Origin: RGIG9115 sp045648165
GTDB lineage: Bacteria > Bacillota > Clostridia > UBA1381
Direction: 5' to 3'
Length of the DNA: 13,426 nt
Assembly (NCBI GenBank): GCA_045648165.1
Contig: JAZRNL010000006.1
Span: forward strand, 1-13,426
The position numbers and the translations under genes were made by a program. This document shows, piece by piece, positions 1 to 6,192 of the stretch. Under the pieces are notes generated by a model. The model had not been told where the DNA came from. It did no database searches and worked only from the letters and a program-made list of their open reading frames with translations. Each line of letters begins with the position of its first letter. The first letter of the stretch is position 1.

Positions 1-452
1 ACATATATCCCCTTCTTTTCAAGAATTTGCTTCGCTATTCCTCCTGCAAAACAATACGCAGCAGTAAGTCTGCCGGAAAACTGACCTCCACCGCAGAAGT
101 TAAAATACTCTCCAAATTTAACAGTGGCCGGAAAATCTGCATGTCCGGGTCTTGGAATTACGAGTTTCTCGCCATAGTCACTGCTTTTAGTATTTGTATT
201 TTCAATAATTGCAGCAATAGGCGATCCTGTTGTAAAGCAATTGTTTATTCCTGACAGAATAACAGGTACATCCGGTTCGCGGCGACCAGTTGAATGGTCA
301 TCCTTTCCGGGGGCGCGGCGCTGCATAAATCTTAAAAGTTCAAGCTTATCTATTTCCAATCCCGATTTAACACCTTCCAGTATAACTGTAATTGCCGATG
401 CGTGGGATTCACCTGCTACCGTTAAAGTTATATTTCCTGTATTAAAAGACAT
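1..452 (-). CDS. aroC: Chorismate synthase, N-terminal 150 residues (3' end beyond window)
   Basis: Last enzyme of the shikimate trunk: converts 5-enolpyruvylshikimate-3-phosphate to chorismate using reduced FMN, in the cytoplasm. The reading frame runs from ATG at 452-450 to the left edge with no stop, so the gene is cut by the window rather than broken. Visible family motifs are GESHA near residue 14 (His is the conserved catalytic residue), RRAPGKDDHSTGRREPD, an IIENTNTKS segment, RPGHADFPATVKFG with the second conserved His, and GGGQFSGRLTA. The last form (FSGRLTA instead of SSARET) is the variant I associate with Clostridia. The start overlaps the end of aroA by 11 bp, and the site GGAGGAG lies inside aroA about 6 nt before ATG, so the two are probably translationally coupled. 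It is the last visible gene of the tyrA-aroB-aroA-aroC operon. The identification is secure; the C-terminal half cannot be judged. Confidence 0.95.
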   Translation of the reverse strand, partial: MSFNTGNITLTVAGESHASAITVILEGVKSGLEIDKLELLRFMQRRAPGKDDHSTGRREPDVPVILSGINNCFTTGSPIAAIIENTNTKSSDYGEKLVIPRPGHADFPATVKFGEYFNFCGGGQFSGRLTAAYCFAGGIAKQILEKKGIY

Positions 453-1632
453 TAAAATCTCCTCCAAGCTTTTTATAATCTTCAAAGAACGAGGGATATG
501 ATTTATTTACCGCCTCGAAATCCTCTATAATAACGTCGTCTTTGCAAATTGTTGCAGCTATTGCTGCAGACATTACAATCCTGTGGTCATTGAAACTTTT
601 AACAATTCCGCCCCTTAAAGAGCCTGTACCATAAACTGTAAGATAATCTGCCCCAGCTTCGGCTTTAGCGCCAAGAGAAGTAAGCATCGACATAACAGCT
701 TCTATGCGGTCACTTTCTTTAAGTCGAAGTCGAGATGCGTTGGTGAGGGTTGTTTTCCCGTTTCTGCTTGCCGCAAGAACTGCAAGAACAGGAAAAAGGT
801 CAGGAATCTCATCAACGTCTATTATGTTAGCGTCAAGAATATCTACTATCCGTCTATCGCCCTGACGGGAAGTGTAGTTCAGGTTTTCAACAGAAATTTC
901 AGAGCCAAGTTTATTTGCCGCAAACCAAAATGCAGAATTTGACCAATCTCCCTCAACACAAATACTGAGGGGTGTTTTATATTTTGCGGAGGGAACGTAA
1001 AATACATTTTCTTGTTTCCTTACATCTATCCCGAACGTTTTCAGAACATCAACTGTTATATCAACGTATGCTGATGATTTTAAATGAGTAGTCAGGGTTA
1101 TGGTGCTTTCTTCCGCCAACAAGGGCAATAGGAACAAAAGTCCTGTAACATACTGGGAGCTGATATCCCCGGGTATTGAAAAATCACCATGTTCAGGCTT
1201 TCCTTCAACTTTTATAGGCATTCTATCAGAACTGACCAAAACTCCATGATCTTTAAGAACTGCAGTTACTTCTGAAAAAGGCCTATCAGGTAAACGACCG
1301 GAGCCTGTAAGAGTTGCTGATTGAGAAACGGCGGTTACAACGGGAAGCATAATTCTTGCGGTTGTTCCGCTTTCGCCGCAATCAAGAATTGCATTTTTTT
1401 TATTACCCTCCACAGGGGTTATTCTGACAATGTTATCAACTATAGTATATTTACCGCCCAATGCCTCAACGCATCCCAGCGTCCGCATAATATCATCAGA
1501 AAACCCATTAATAGTGATTTCTGTTTCTCTGTCTGAAAGCATTGAAGCCACAATAATCCTGTGAGCATATGATTTTGAAGAAACCGCGTCGATCCTGCCC
1601 GCAAGTTTCCTCGGTTTTAATCTTATATTCAA
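442..1632 (-). CDS. aroA: 3-phosphoshikimate 1-carboxyvinyltransferase (EPSP synthase)
   Basis: Transfers the enolpyruvyl group of PEP to shikimate-3-phosphate, the sixth shikimate step. At 396 residues it is slightly shorter than E. coli AroA (427). Visible motifs in order: SSKSYAHR at 18-25 (K20, S21, R25 bind substrate); CGESGTTAR at 85-93 (the PEP-site loop, in the GTT form rather than E. coli NAGTAMRP, with Ile94 where E. coli has Pro101); SGRLPDRP at 111-118; SSQ at 158-160; EGDWSNSAFWFAA at 227-239; DIPDLFP with the catalytic Asp278 equivalent; LKESDR at 304-309; and FNDHR at 347-351. The start is TTG at 1632-1630, preceded by AGGGAG at 1646-1641. No in-frame ATG lies between the aroB stop and this point, and the next one (Met31) would remove Lys20 and Arg25. 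It follows aroB by 14 nt and overlaps aroC by 11 nt. Confidence 0.97.
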   Translation of the reverse strand: MNIRLKPRKLAGRIDAVSSKSYAHRIIVASMLSDRETEITINGFSDDIMRTLGCVEALGGKYTIVDNIVRITPVEGNKKNAILDCGESGTTARIMLPVVTAVSQSATLTGSGRLPDRPFSEVTAVLKDHGVLVSSDRMPIKVEGKPEHGDFSIPGDISSQYVTGLLFLLPLLAEESTITLTTHLKSSAYVDITVDVLKTFGIDVRKQENVFYVPSAKYKTPLSICVEGDWSNSAFWFAANKLGSEISVENLNYTSRQGDRRIVDILDANIIDVDEIPDLFPVLAVLAASRNGKTTLTNASRLRLKESDRIEAVMSMLTSLGAKAEAGADYLTVYGTGSLRGGIVKSFNDHRIVMSAAIAATICKDDVIIEDFEAVNKSYPSFFEDYKKLGGDFNVF

Positions 1633-1640
1633 TTTTAACT

Positions 1641-1646
1641 CTCCCT
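1641..1646 (-). promoter_or_regulatory. Ribosome binding site that fixes the TTG start of aroA
   Basis: AGGGAG on the minus strand, immediately after the aroB stop codon and 8 nt before TTG at 1632-1630. It supports a non-ATG start for aroA, because the only other candidate would delete the substrate-binding N-terminal loop. Confidence 0.75.
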
Positions 1647-2678
1647 TTATTTGCAGATAAAAGCCTTAAGCTCCCCAACAGGAATTTTACATAATTTGCA
1701 TTTCCCGATCGTTTGTGGGACTACAATTGTTATATTATTCCCATCTCTCTTTTTGTCTCCAAGAGCAACGGAAACAAGCTCTTCCGGTGTATATTCGCAA
1801 TCAAACGGAAGTCCAAAATGCTCAAGAACTGAAACTATTCTATTTGTAGTGCCCATCTCAGTTATTCCGATTTTCTCGCCACCACGGGAAGCAATAACCA
1901 TTCCTATGGCAACTGCATGACCATGAGTTATAGAAAATCCGCTGAGAGCTTCTATTGCGTGACCTAAAGTATGACCTAAATTTAATAATTTTCTACTCCC
2001 GTTTTCAAATTCATCCTCCGCAACAATATCACGTTTAATTTCTATGCACTCAACAATTGCCGCATTAAGGTCGGTTTCGATAAGGCCAATTAGTGTTTCA
2101 TCCTTCAGGACTGCATATTTTATCGCTTCTGCCACTCCGTCAAGAAATGTTTCATAGCTTAGGGTTTTAAGGCAATCAGTATCACAAATAACAATTGAGG
2201 GCTGATGGAAAGCTCCACATAAATTTTTACCGTTTTTTAAATTAACAGCAGTTTTGCCCCCCACTGAAGAATCAATATCTGCAAGAAAAGTAGTAGGTAT
2301 TTGCACAAAGCGGATGCCTCTCATAAAAGTTGCCGCTGCAAAGCCTGTTATATCGCCCACAACACCGCCACCCAGCGCAACAAATATATCACTTCGTGTA
2401 ATATGTTCATCTGCAGCATATTCGAGAATTGAAGTAAGTGTTTCAATATTTTTTGAGCGCTCACCATTTGGAAATATGTATGCAGAAACCTCAAACCCGG
2501 AATTTTCAAAAGATTTTTTAACTTTTTCAAGATAAAGAGATGCCACCAAATCATCTGTTACAATAATTGCTTTGCATGGCTTTATAATATCAGCTACAAG
2601 TTCACCGCTTTGTTCCAGAATTCCGTTCCCGACCACTACATCGTAATTTAAAGATGCATTTACTTTTATTCTTTCCAT
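1647..2678 (-). CDS. aroB: 3-dehydroquinate synthase
   Basis: Second shikimate enzyme: converts DAHP to 3-dehydroquinate with NAD and a divalent metal. The length (343 aa) is normal for a single-domain AroB. Visible motifs: FPNGERSK at 69-76; the NAD/substrate block ALGGGVVGDITGFAAATFMRG at about 101-121; the run from QIPTTFLADIDSSVGGKT to AVN at 126-146 (Asp136 and Lys142 expected in the active site); GKNLCGAFHQP at 150-160; AEAIKY at 183-188 (Glu184, metal ligand); LNLGHTLGHAIE at 232-243 (His236, ligand); and HGHAVAIGM at 252-260 (His252, ligand; the more usual form is HGEAV). All three metal ligands are present. The start ATG has AGGATG about 8 nt upstream and lies 12 nt after the tyrA stop, so it belongs to the same operon. 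Confidence 0.97.
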   Translation of the reverse strand: MERIKVNASLNYDVVVGNGILEQSGELVADIIKPCKAIIVTDDLVASLYLEKVKKSFENSGFEVSAYIFPNGERSKNIETLTSILEYAADEHITRSDIFVALGGGVVGDITGFAAATFMRGIRFVQIPTTFLADIDSSVGGKTAVNLKNGKNLCGAFHQPSIVICDTDCLKTLSYETFLDGVAEAIKYAVLKDETLIGLIETDLNAAIVECIEIKRDIVAEDEFENGSRKLLNLGHTLGHAIEALSGFSITHGHAVAIGMVIASRGGEKIGITEMGTTNRIVSVLEHFGLPFDCEYTPEELVSVALGDKKRDGNNITIVVPQTIGKCKLCKIPVGELKAFICK

Positions 2679-2690
2679 AATTAATTCATC

Positions 2691-3512
2691 CTATCTTCCG
2701 TCAATCTTTTCTTTAATCTGCCTTCCCTCAGCCAAAAGCCTTTTTAATGCCTCACCGTCTCCAGTTTTAATAGCATCCGAATAAAGTTTAAGGTTATGTA
2801 TTAAATAATCAATTTCGCCGGACAAAAATTCTTTGTTTTGCAAAAACAGTTCCGTCCACATAGTTTCGTTAAGCCACGCAACACGTGTTAAATCTTTAAG
2901 ACTTCCGGCAGAATATCCGCCGTGAGCGGAATACTGAGGGCTTTTTACAAACGCATTAGACACAACATGTGCAAGCTGAGATGTGAAAGCAATCATACGG
3001 TCGTGGTTTTCAGGTGTTGAATATCTGAACACTGAAAATCCTATTTTCGAAAACATTTCTTCAATATCCGTAAGTTTTATTTCAGAACAAATAATAAGAG
3101 ATGCGTTTTCAAAAAGCTCCGGGTAAGAAAAAACATATCCAGAATGTTCAGTTCCAGCCATCGGATGCATTCCTATAAACCTGAAACCCTTTTCCTTTGA
3201 AATCTTCTCACATTCAGAACATACCCTTTGCTTCGTACCGCCGCAATCACAAATTGTAGCACCTTTTTTTATTCTGTCGGCATTGTTTATCACAAACTCA
3301 ACAGTGGCAGAGGGATATAATGCAGAGATTATAAAATCACAAGTTTCTATTTGCAGTTCACAGTCTATAACACCCTCAGCAATACTTCTGCTTATAACCT
3401 CCGGCTCTCTGTCGTATCCTGTCACTGTAAAATCTGTATATTTCTTAAAAGCCTTCGCGAGAGAACCGCCGATTAATCCAAGACCTACAATACCTATTTT
3501 TTTCTTATCCAT
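2691..3512 (-). CDS. tyrA: Prephenate dehydrogenase
   Basis: Oxidatively decarboxylates prephenate to 4-hydroxyphenylpyruvate, the committed step to tyrosine. The 273-residue protein starts MDKKKIGIVGLGLIGGS. The GxGxxG nucleotide-binding turn is at 10-15, and an acidic residue at the end of the second strand (GYDRE) suggests NAD preference. Other motifs are GMHPMAGTEHSG and ENHDRMIAFTSQLAHVVSNA, the latter carrying the His of the dehydrogenase active-site region. There is no ACT domain and no chorismate mutase domain, so feedback control by tyrosine through an ACT domain is not visible. I chose ATG at 3512-3510 because AAGGTG lies 6 nt upstream and the Rossmann fold begins there. A longer frame from 3605 would run through the attenuator hairpin and adds 31 residues unlike the family. 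It is the first structural gene after the Phe/Tyr leader. Confidence 0.95.
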   Translation of the reverse strand: MDKKKIGIVGLGLIGGSLAKAFKKYTDFTVTGYDREPEVISRSIAEGVIDCELQIETCDFIISALYPSATVEFVINNADRIKKGATICDCGGTKQRVCSECEKISKEKGFRFIGMHPMAGTEHSGYVFSYPELFENASLIICSEIKLTDIEEMFSKIGFSVFRYSTPENHDRMIAFTSQLAHVVSNAFVKSPQYSAHGGYSAGSLKDLTRVAWLNETMWTELFLQNKEFLSGEIDYLIHNLKLYSDAIKTGDGEALKRLLAEGRQIKEKIDGR

Positions 3513-3533
3513 TTTAAGCACCTTCGTTTTTTT

Positions 3534-3584
3534 AATACAAAAAGGATTACAATTCCCAACGTTTACGTCGGATTGTAATCCTTT
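3534..3584 (-). terminator. Attenuator terminator (regions 3:4) before tyrA
   Basis: On the minus strand 13 consecutive bases (3584-3572) pair perfectly with 3553-3541. A 2-nt bulge follows, then six more pairs (3571-3566 with 3561-3556, one G-U) closed by the tetraloop TAAA. A U-rich tail, TTTTTGTATT at 3543-3534, follows the stem. This is a complete intrinsic terminator placed between the operon promoter and tyrA, so it would block the operon unless region 3 (3578-3561) is captured by the upstream antiterminator strand. Confidence 0.9.
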
Positions 3585-3639
3585 ATAAATCAACACAATA
3601 ATCAAAGCAATTTATAAAACCTTACAACGCAACGTAAAC
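3561..3639 (-). promoter_or_regulatory. Antiterminator helix (regions 2:3) of the aromatic leader
   Basis: Region 2 (3639-3622, inside the last codons of the leader peptide) and region 3 (3578-3561, the 5' arm of the terminator) are complementary at 17 of 18 positions. Two of these are G-U pairs, and there is a single C-C mismatch at 3629/3571. Pairing here uses the same bases as the terminator stem, so the two folds exclude each other. Region 2 resembles region 4, as expected when both compete for region 3. The pairing is read directly from the sequence; the switching role is inferred. Confidence 0.85.
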
Positions 3640-3704
3640 AGCCTTTTAAAGTAAAAATAAAAGCCTGAAAAGTAATATGCACTTGTAAAGATAAAATTAC
3701 GCAT
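3612..3704 (-). CDS. Phe/Tyr-rich attenuation leader peptide (30 aa)
   Basis: A short gene between the promoter and tyrA: ATG at 3704-3702, 30 codons, stop TAA at 3614-3612. It has a strong site, GGAGGA at 3716-3711, 6 nt before the ATG, so it should be well translated. Eleven of the 30 residues are aromatic: Phe at 4, 6, 12, 15, 17, 19 and 23, and Tyr at 10, 11, 16 and 18, including the runs YYF (10-12) and FYFYF (15-19). There is no Trp. The codons lie exactly between RNA segments 1 and 2 of the attenuator. I infer that the peptide has no function beyond its translation, which senses charged tRNA-Phe and tRNA-Tyr. It has no long hydrophobic stretch typical of a membrane toxin, and its C-terminal part is basic (KR, RCK). 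The alternative, a small functional peptide, is much less likely given the three competing RNA helices. Confidence 0.9.
   Translation of the reverse strand: MRNFIFTSAYYFSGFYFYFKRLFTLRCKVL
3620..3690 (-). promoter_or_regulatory. Anti-antiterminator helix (regions 1:2) enclosing the Phe/Tyr codons
   Basis: Region 1 (3690-3678, leader codons 5-9) pairs with region 2 (3631-3620, codons 25-29) in 12 base pairs, with one bulged G and three G-U pairs. The loop holds leader codons 10 to 24, which include most of the Phe and Tyr codons. A ribosome stalled at codons 10-12 would cover region 1 and free region 2 for the 2:3 antiterminator. A ribosome reaching the stop codon would cover region 2 and allow the terminator. 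This helix is weaker than the other two and is the least certain part of the model. Confidence 0.7.
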
Positions 3705-3730
3705 TGCTTATCCTCCAAAACATTTTATTC

Positions 3731-3759
3731 ATAATACCACTATTTTCTTTATATGTCAA
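3731..3759 (-). promoter_or_regulatory. Sigma-A-type promoter of the tyrA-aroBAC operon
   Basis: Minus strand: -35 TTGACA (3759-3754, perfect consensus), a 17-nt spacer, then -10 TATTAT (3736-3731, five of six) with TGG directly upstream, which is an extended -10. Transcription should start near 3724, only about 8 nt before the leader ribosome binding site. No obvious operator palindrome overlaps it, consistent with control after initiation. Confidence 0.9.
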
Positions 3760-3784
3760 GGGTTTTAATAAAAAAATATATTTT

Positions 3785-3832
3785 TTATCTATCTGATACT
3801 AAAAGCATATTATCTGTTCCATAACATATAAT
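3785..3832 (+). promoter_or_regulatory. Weak candidate promoter(s) for the small membrane protein gene
   Basis: The AT-rich stretch between the divergent genes has a perfect -10-like TATAAT at 3827-3832, but only a poor -35 (AGCATA) 17 nt upstream. It also has TATTAT at 3808-3813 with TTATCT 17 nt upstream. Neither pair is convincing alone; the gene must be transcribed from somewhere in this interval. Confidence 0.35.
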
Positions 3833-3855
3833 TTTATTAAAAAGGAGGCTACAGT

Positions 3856-4206
3856 ATGAAAGGTGTACTTAAGGGTTCGTTATTTTCGTTAGTGCTTATA
3901 CTCATAACAGTAGTTATAGCGGCATTTGTTAATATGAAGATGGATATTCCTCATTCTGTTTTAAAGGGTATTCTCTGGATTGTTTCAGTTGTTTGCATAT
4001 TTGCAGGGGTCCTGCCTGTAACAAAGTCGGCAACCAGCGGGAAATTGGTTCGTGGTATCGGCTGTTCACTGTTCACAGTTATAATCATGCTAATCATCGC
4101 ATCCTTATCATGCGGAAGTTTACCGCTTACAGGCAGTTTCTATGCATACAGCCTTATATGTATACTCTGCGGTTTATTGGCATCTATAGTTGGAATAAAT
4201 ACATAA
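3856..4206 (+). CDS. Small four-helix membrane protein, TIGR04086/YrzE-like
   Basis: A 116-residue integral membrane protein and the only plus-strand gene here. AAGGAGG at 3842-3848 lies 7 nt before ATG, so translation is well supported. Four hydrophobic segments are visible at about residues 7-25, 36-54, 65-85 and 95-113. Between helices 2 and 3 is a short polar loop (VTKSATSGKLVRG). The layout and the Lys/Gly-rich turn resemble the TIGR04086 (YrzE) family of Bacillota membrane proteins, whose function is not known to me. There is no signal-peptide cleavage motif and no catalytic motif. It is divergent from the aromatic operon and convergent with glmS, so it is probably transcribed alone and ends at the shared terminator. 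I am confident that it is a real gene and only moderately confident of the family. Confidence 0.8.
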   Translation: MKGVLKGSLFSLVLILITVVIAAFVNMKMDIPHSVLKGILWIVSVVCIFAGVLPVTKSATSGKLVRGIGCSLFTVIIMLIIASLSCGSLPLTGSFYAYSLICILCGLLASIVGINT

Positions 4207-4244
4207 AATTAAGGCTGTTGCTTAAACAACAGCCTTAATTTTAT
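4203..4244. terminator. Bidirectional terminator shared by the membrane protein gene and glmS
   Basis: A perfect 18-bp inverted repeat (4203-4220 with 4227-4244) around the 6-nt loop CTTAAA. The GC-rich core GGCTGTTG is flanked by A-rich and T-rich ends, so each strand yields a hairpin followed by Ts. The arms include bases of both stop codons (4204-4206 plus, 4243-4241 minus). It terminates two convergent genes with very little DNA. Confidence 0.93.
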
Positions 4245-6067
4245 TCTACGGTTACCGACTTTGCAAGATTTCTTGGCTTATCTATATCGCATCCTTTAAG
4301 TGATGCAACGTAATATGCAAAGAGCTGAAGGGGAATTACTGCAAGTGAAGGCATAAATATTTCAGATGTTACAGGGAGTTCAATTACATAATCTCCCACA
4401 TCGTTTCTATGTTCCTCACATTCCTTTGTAAGTCCCAGAACTGCTGCGCCTCTTGCCTTTACTTCTTTAATGTTGCTGACAGTTTTATCAAAGAGTTCAC
4501 TGCCTGTTGCAAGCGCCACAACAAGAGTACCTTCCTCAATTAATGAAATTGTACCGTGTTTAAGCTCGCCTGCGGCATATGCCTCAGAGTGAATATATGA
4601 AATTTCCTTAAGCTTTAGGGAGCCCTCAAGGCTTACTGCATAGTCAAGATTACGTCCGATAAAGAAAATGGAATGACAGTTATAAAACTGTGATGCAAGA
4701 TACTGCACCTGTTCTTTATTTTCCAGTATTTCTGTAACGTATTGGGGAAGCTTTTTAATTTCACCGACATACTCCGAATATTCACAATCCGTAATCTTTC
4801 CGAGCTTTTTAGCCATATACACTGCAAGGAGATACATAACCGAAAGCTGAGTAGAATATGCTTTAGTGGAAGCAACCGCTATTTCAGGGCCCGCCCAAGT
4901 GTATAAAACATCGTCAGATGCATTTGCTATTGCGCTTCCAACCACGTTTACAATTCCAATCGTTCGTGCTCCTTTGGCTTTTGCTTCTTTAAGTGCCGCA
5001 AGCGTATCGGCAGTTTCACCTGATTGACTTATTATAATTGCAAGGTCATTTTCCGATATAATAGGATTGCAATATCTGAATTCAGATGCAATACACGCTT
5101 CAACAGGAATTCTGCAAAGCTTTTCTATAACATACTTACCAACCATACCTACGTGATATGCAGTTCCGCAGGCAATAATATGAATTTTATTGATTTTTTT
5201 AATATCATCTTCTGTAAGAGAAAGAGTATCAAGAACAATTTCTCCATCCTTTATTCGCGGATTGATCGTTTCTGCAAGAACCTTTGGCTGTTCTTCAATC
5301 TCTTTCATCATAAAGTGCTCATAACCGCCTTTTTCAGCTGCAGTTACATCCCAGTTTACAACAAATGGTTCTTTTTTAACTTCTTCTTTATCAAGGTTGT
5401 AAACCTTAACTCCGTCTTTTTTAAGAACTACTATCTCGTTATCTTCAAGATAATATATATTTCTTGTATGGTTAAGAATTGCAGTAACATCCGAAGCTAC
5501 AAAGTTTTCTCCATCACCGAGACCGACAATCATGGGGCTTGCCTTACGCACTGCAACAAACTCATCAGGATTGTCAAGTGAAAGTATACCAAGCGCATAT
5601 GAGCCTTCAACTCTTTCAATTACTTTAATAAGAGTTTCAACTGCATCTCCGTTATAGTAATATTCAAAAAGGTGAGCAACAACCTCAGTATCGGTTTCTG
5701 AAAGAAATTCAACACCTTTGCTCATAAGCTTATTTTTAAGGGGAATATAATTTTCAATAATCCCGTTATGAACAACCGCAAATCTGCCTGAACCTGAAAG
5801 ATGCGGATGGGAATTAACATCCGACGGTTCCCCGTGAGTTGCCCATCTTGTATGACCGATACCCACCGTTCCGTTAACCGCCTCACCGCCCTCTGTAAGC
5901 TCACTAAGAACTGCCAATCTGCCTCTTGATTTCTTTACATCGATTTTTCCTTCTGAAAAAACTGCAATCCCGGCAGAATCATAGCCTCTGTATTCAAGCT
6001 TGGAAAGTCCGTCCAAAAGCACGGGGGCAGCTTTCTTATTTCCTACATATCCAATTATACCGCACAT
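4241..6067 (-). CDS. glmS: Glutamine--fructose-6-phosphate aminotransferase (isomerizing)
   Basis: Makes glucosamine-6-phosphate from fructose-6-phosphate and glutamine, the entry to UDP-GlcNAc, peptidoglycan and teichoic acids. The length (608 aa) matches E. coli GlmS (609). The N-terminal class II glutaminase domain has catalytic Cys2 (MCGIIGYVG), HTRWATHG at 72-79, NGIIEN at 101-106 and SETDTE at 123-128. Two SIS sugar-isomerase domains follow: ACGTAYH at 300-305, SQSGETADT at 348-356 and VASTKAY at 398-404; then the second with Glu488 (KEIS), HSEAYAAGELKHG at 493-505 (His504) and the C-terminal DKPRNLAKSVTVE carrying Lys603. All key residues are present. The start ATG has AAAGGG 7 nt upstream. 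It has its own promoter and follows the metH terminator, so it is probably monocistronic. Confidence 0.98.
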   Translation of the reverse strand: MCGIIGYVGNKKAAPVLLDGLSKLEYRGYDSAGIAVFSEGKIDVKKSRGRLAVLSELTEGGEAVNGTVGIGHTRWATHGEPSDVNSHPHLSGSGRFAVVHNGIIENYIPLKNKLMSKGVEFLSETDTEVVAHLFEYYYNGDAVETLIKVIERVEGSYALGILSLDNPDEFVAVRKASPMIVGLGDGENFVASDVTAILNHTRNIYYLEDNEIVVLKKDGVKVYNLDKEEVKKEPFVVNWDVTAAEKGGYEHFMMKEIEEQPKVLAETINPRIKDGEIVLDTLSLTEDDIKKINKIHIIACGTAYHVGMVGKYVIEKLCRIPVEACIASEFRYCNPIISENDLAIIISQSGETADTLAALKEAKAKGARTIGIVNVVGSAIANASDDVLYTWAGPEIAVASTKAYSTQLSVMYLLAVYMAKKLGKITDCEYSEYVGEIKKLPQYVTEILENKEQVQYLASQFYNCHSIFFIGRNLDYAVSLEGSLKLKEISYIHSEAYAAGELKHGTISLIEEGTLVVALATGSELFDKTVSNIKEVKARGAAVLGLTKECEEHRNDVGDYVIELPVTSEIFMPSLAVIPLQLFAYYVASLKGCDIDKPRNLAKSVTVE

Positions 6068-6126
6068 AATTATTCCCTTTCATATTAATGTATAAATTTA
6101 GTTTATGCACAAAATCACACTTTTAT

Positions 6127-6155
6127 ATTTTACAATATAATTGTTTTGAAATCAA
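6127..6155 (-). promoter_or_regulatory. Promoter of glmS
   Basis: Minus strand: TTGATT (6155-6150), a 17-nt spacer, TAAAAT (6132-6127). Start of transcription is predicted near 6120, giving a leader of only about 53 nt before the glmS ATG. That is too short for a standard glmS ribozyme, and none of its conserved core is visible. Confidence 0.75.
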
Positions 6156-6192
6156 GTGAATTTTTTTATGTCTTTATTTTTTAATATAAAGC

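Noticed and set aside
3513..3605. A 31-residue N-terminal extension of TyrA from an upstream ATG at 3605
   Set aside because: It would translate the attenuator terminator stem, has no good ribosome binding site, and the Rossmann-fold start fits the ATG at 3512 with AAGGTG upstream.
3513..3730. T-box riboswitch upstream of tyrA
   Set aside because: The conserved T-box sequence (AGGGTGG...ACC type) and long specifier stem are absent, and the short translated leader explains the structure better.
5024..5581. 185-codon open frame on the plus strand opposite glmS
   Set aside because: Asn/Phe/Ile-rich shadow frame with no motif, overlapping the conserved glmS core.
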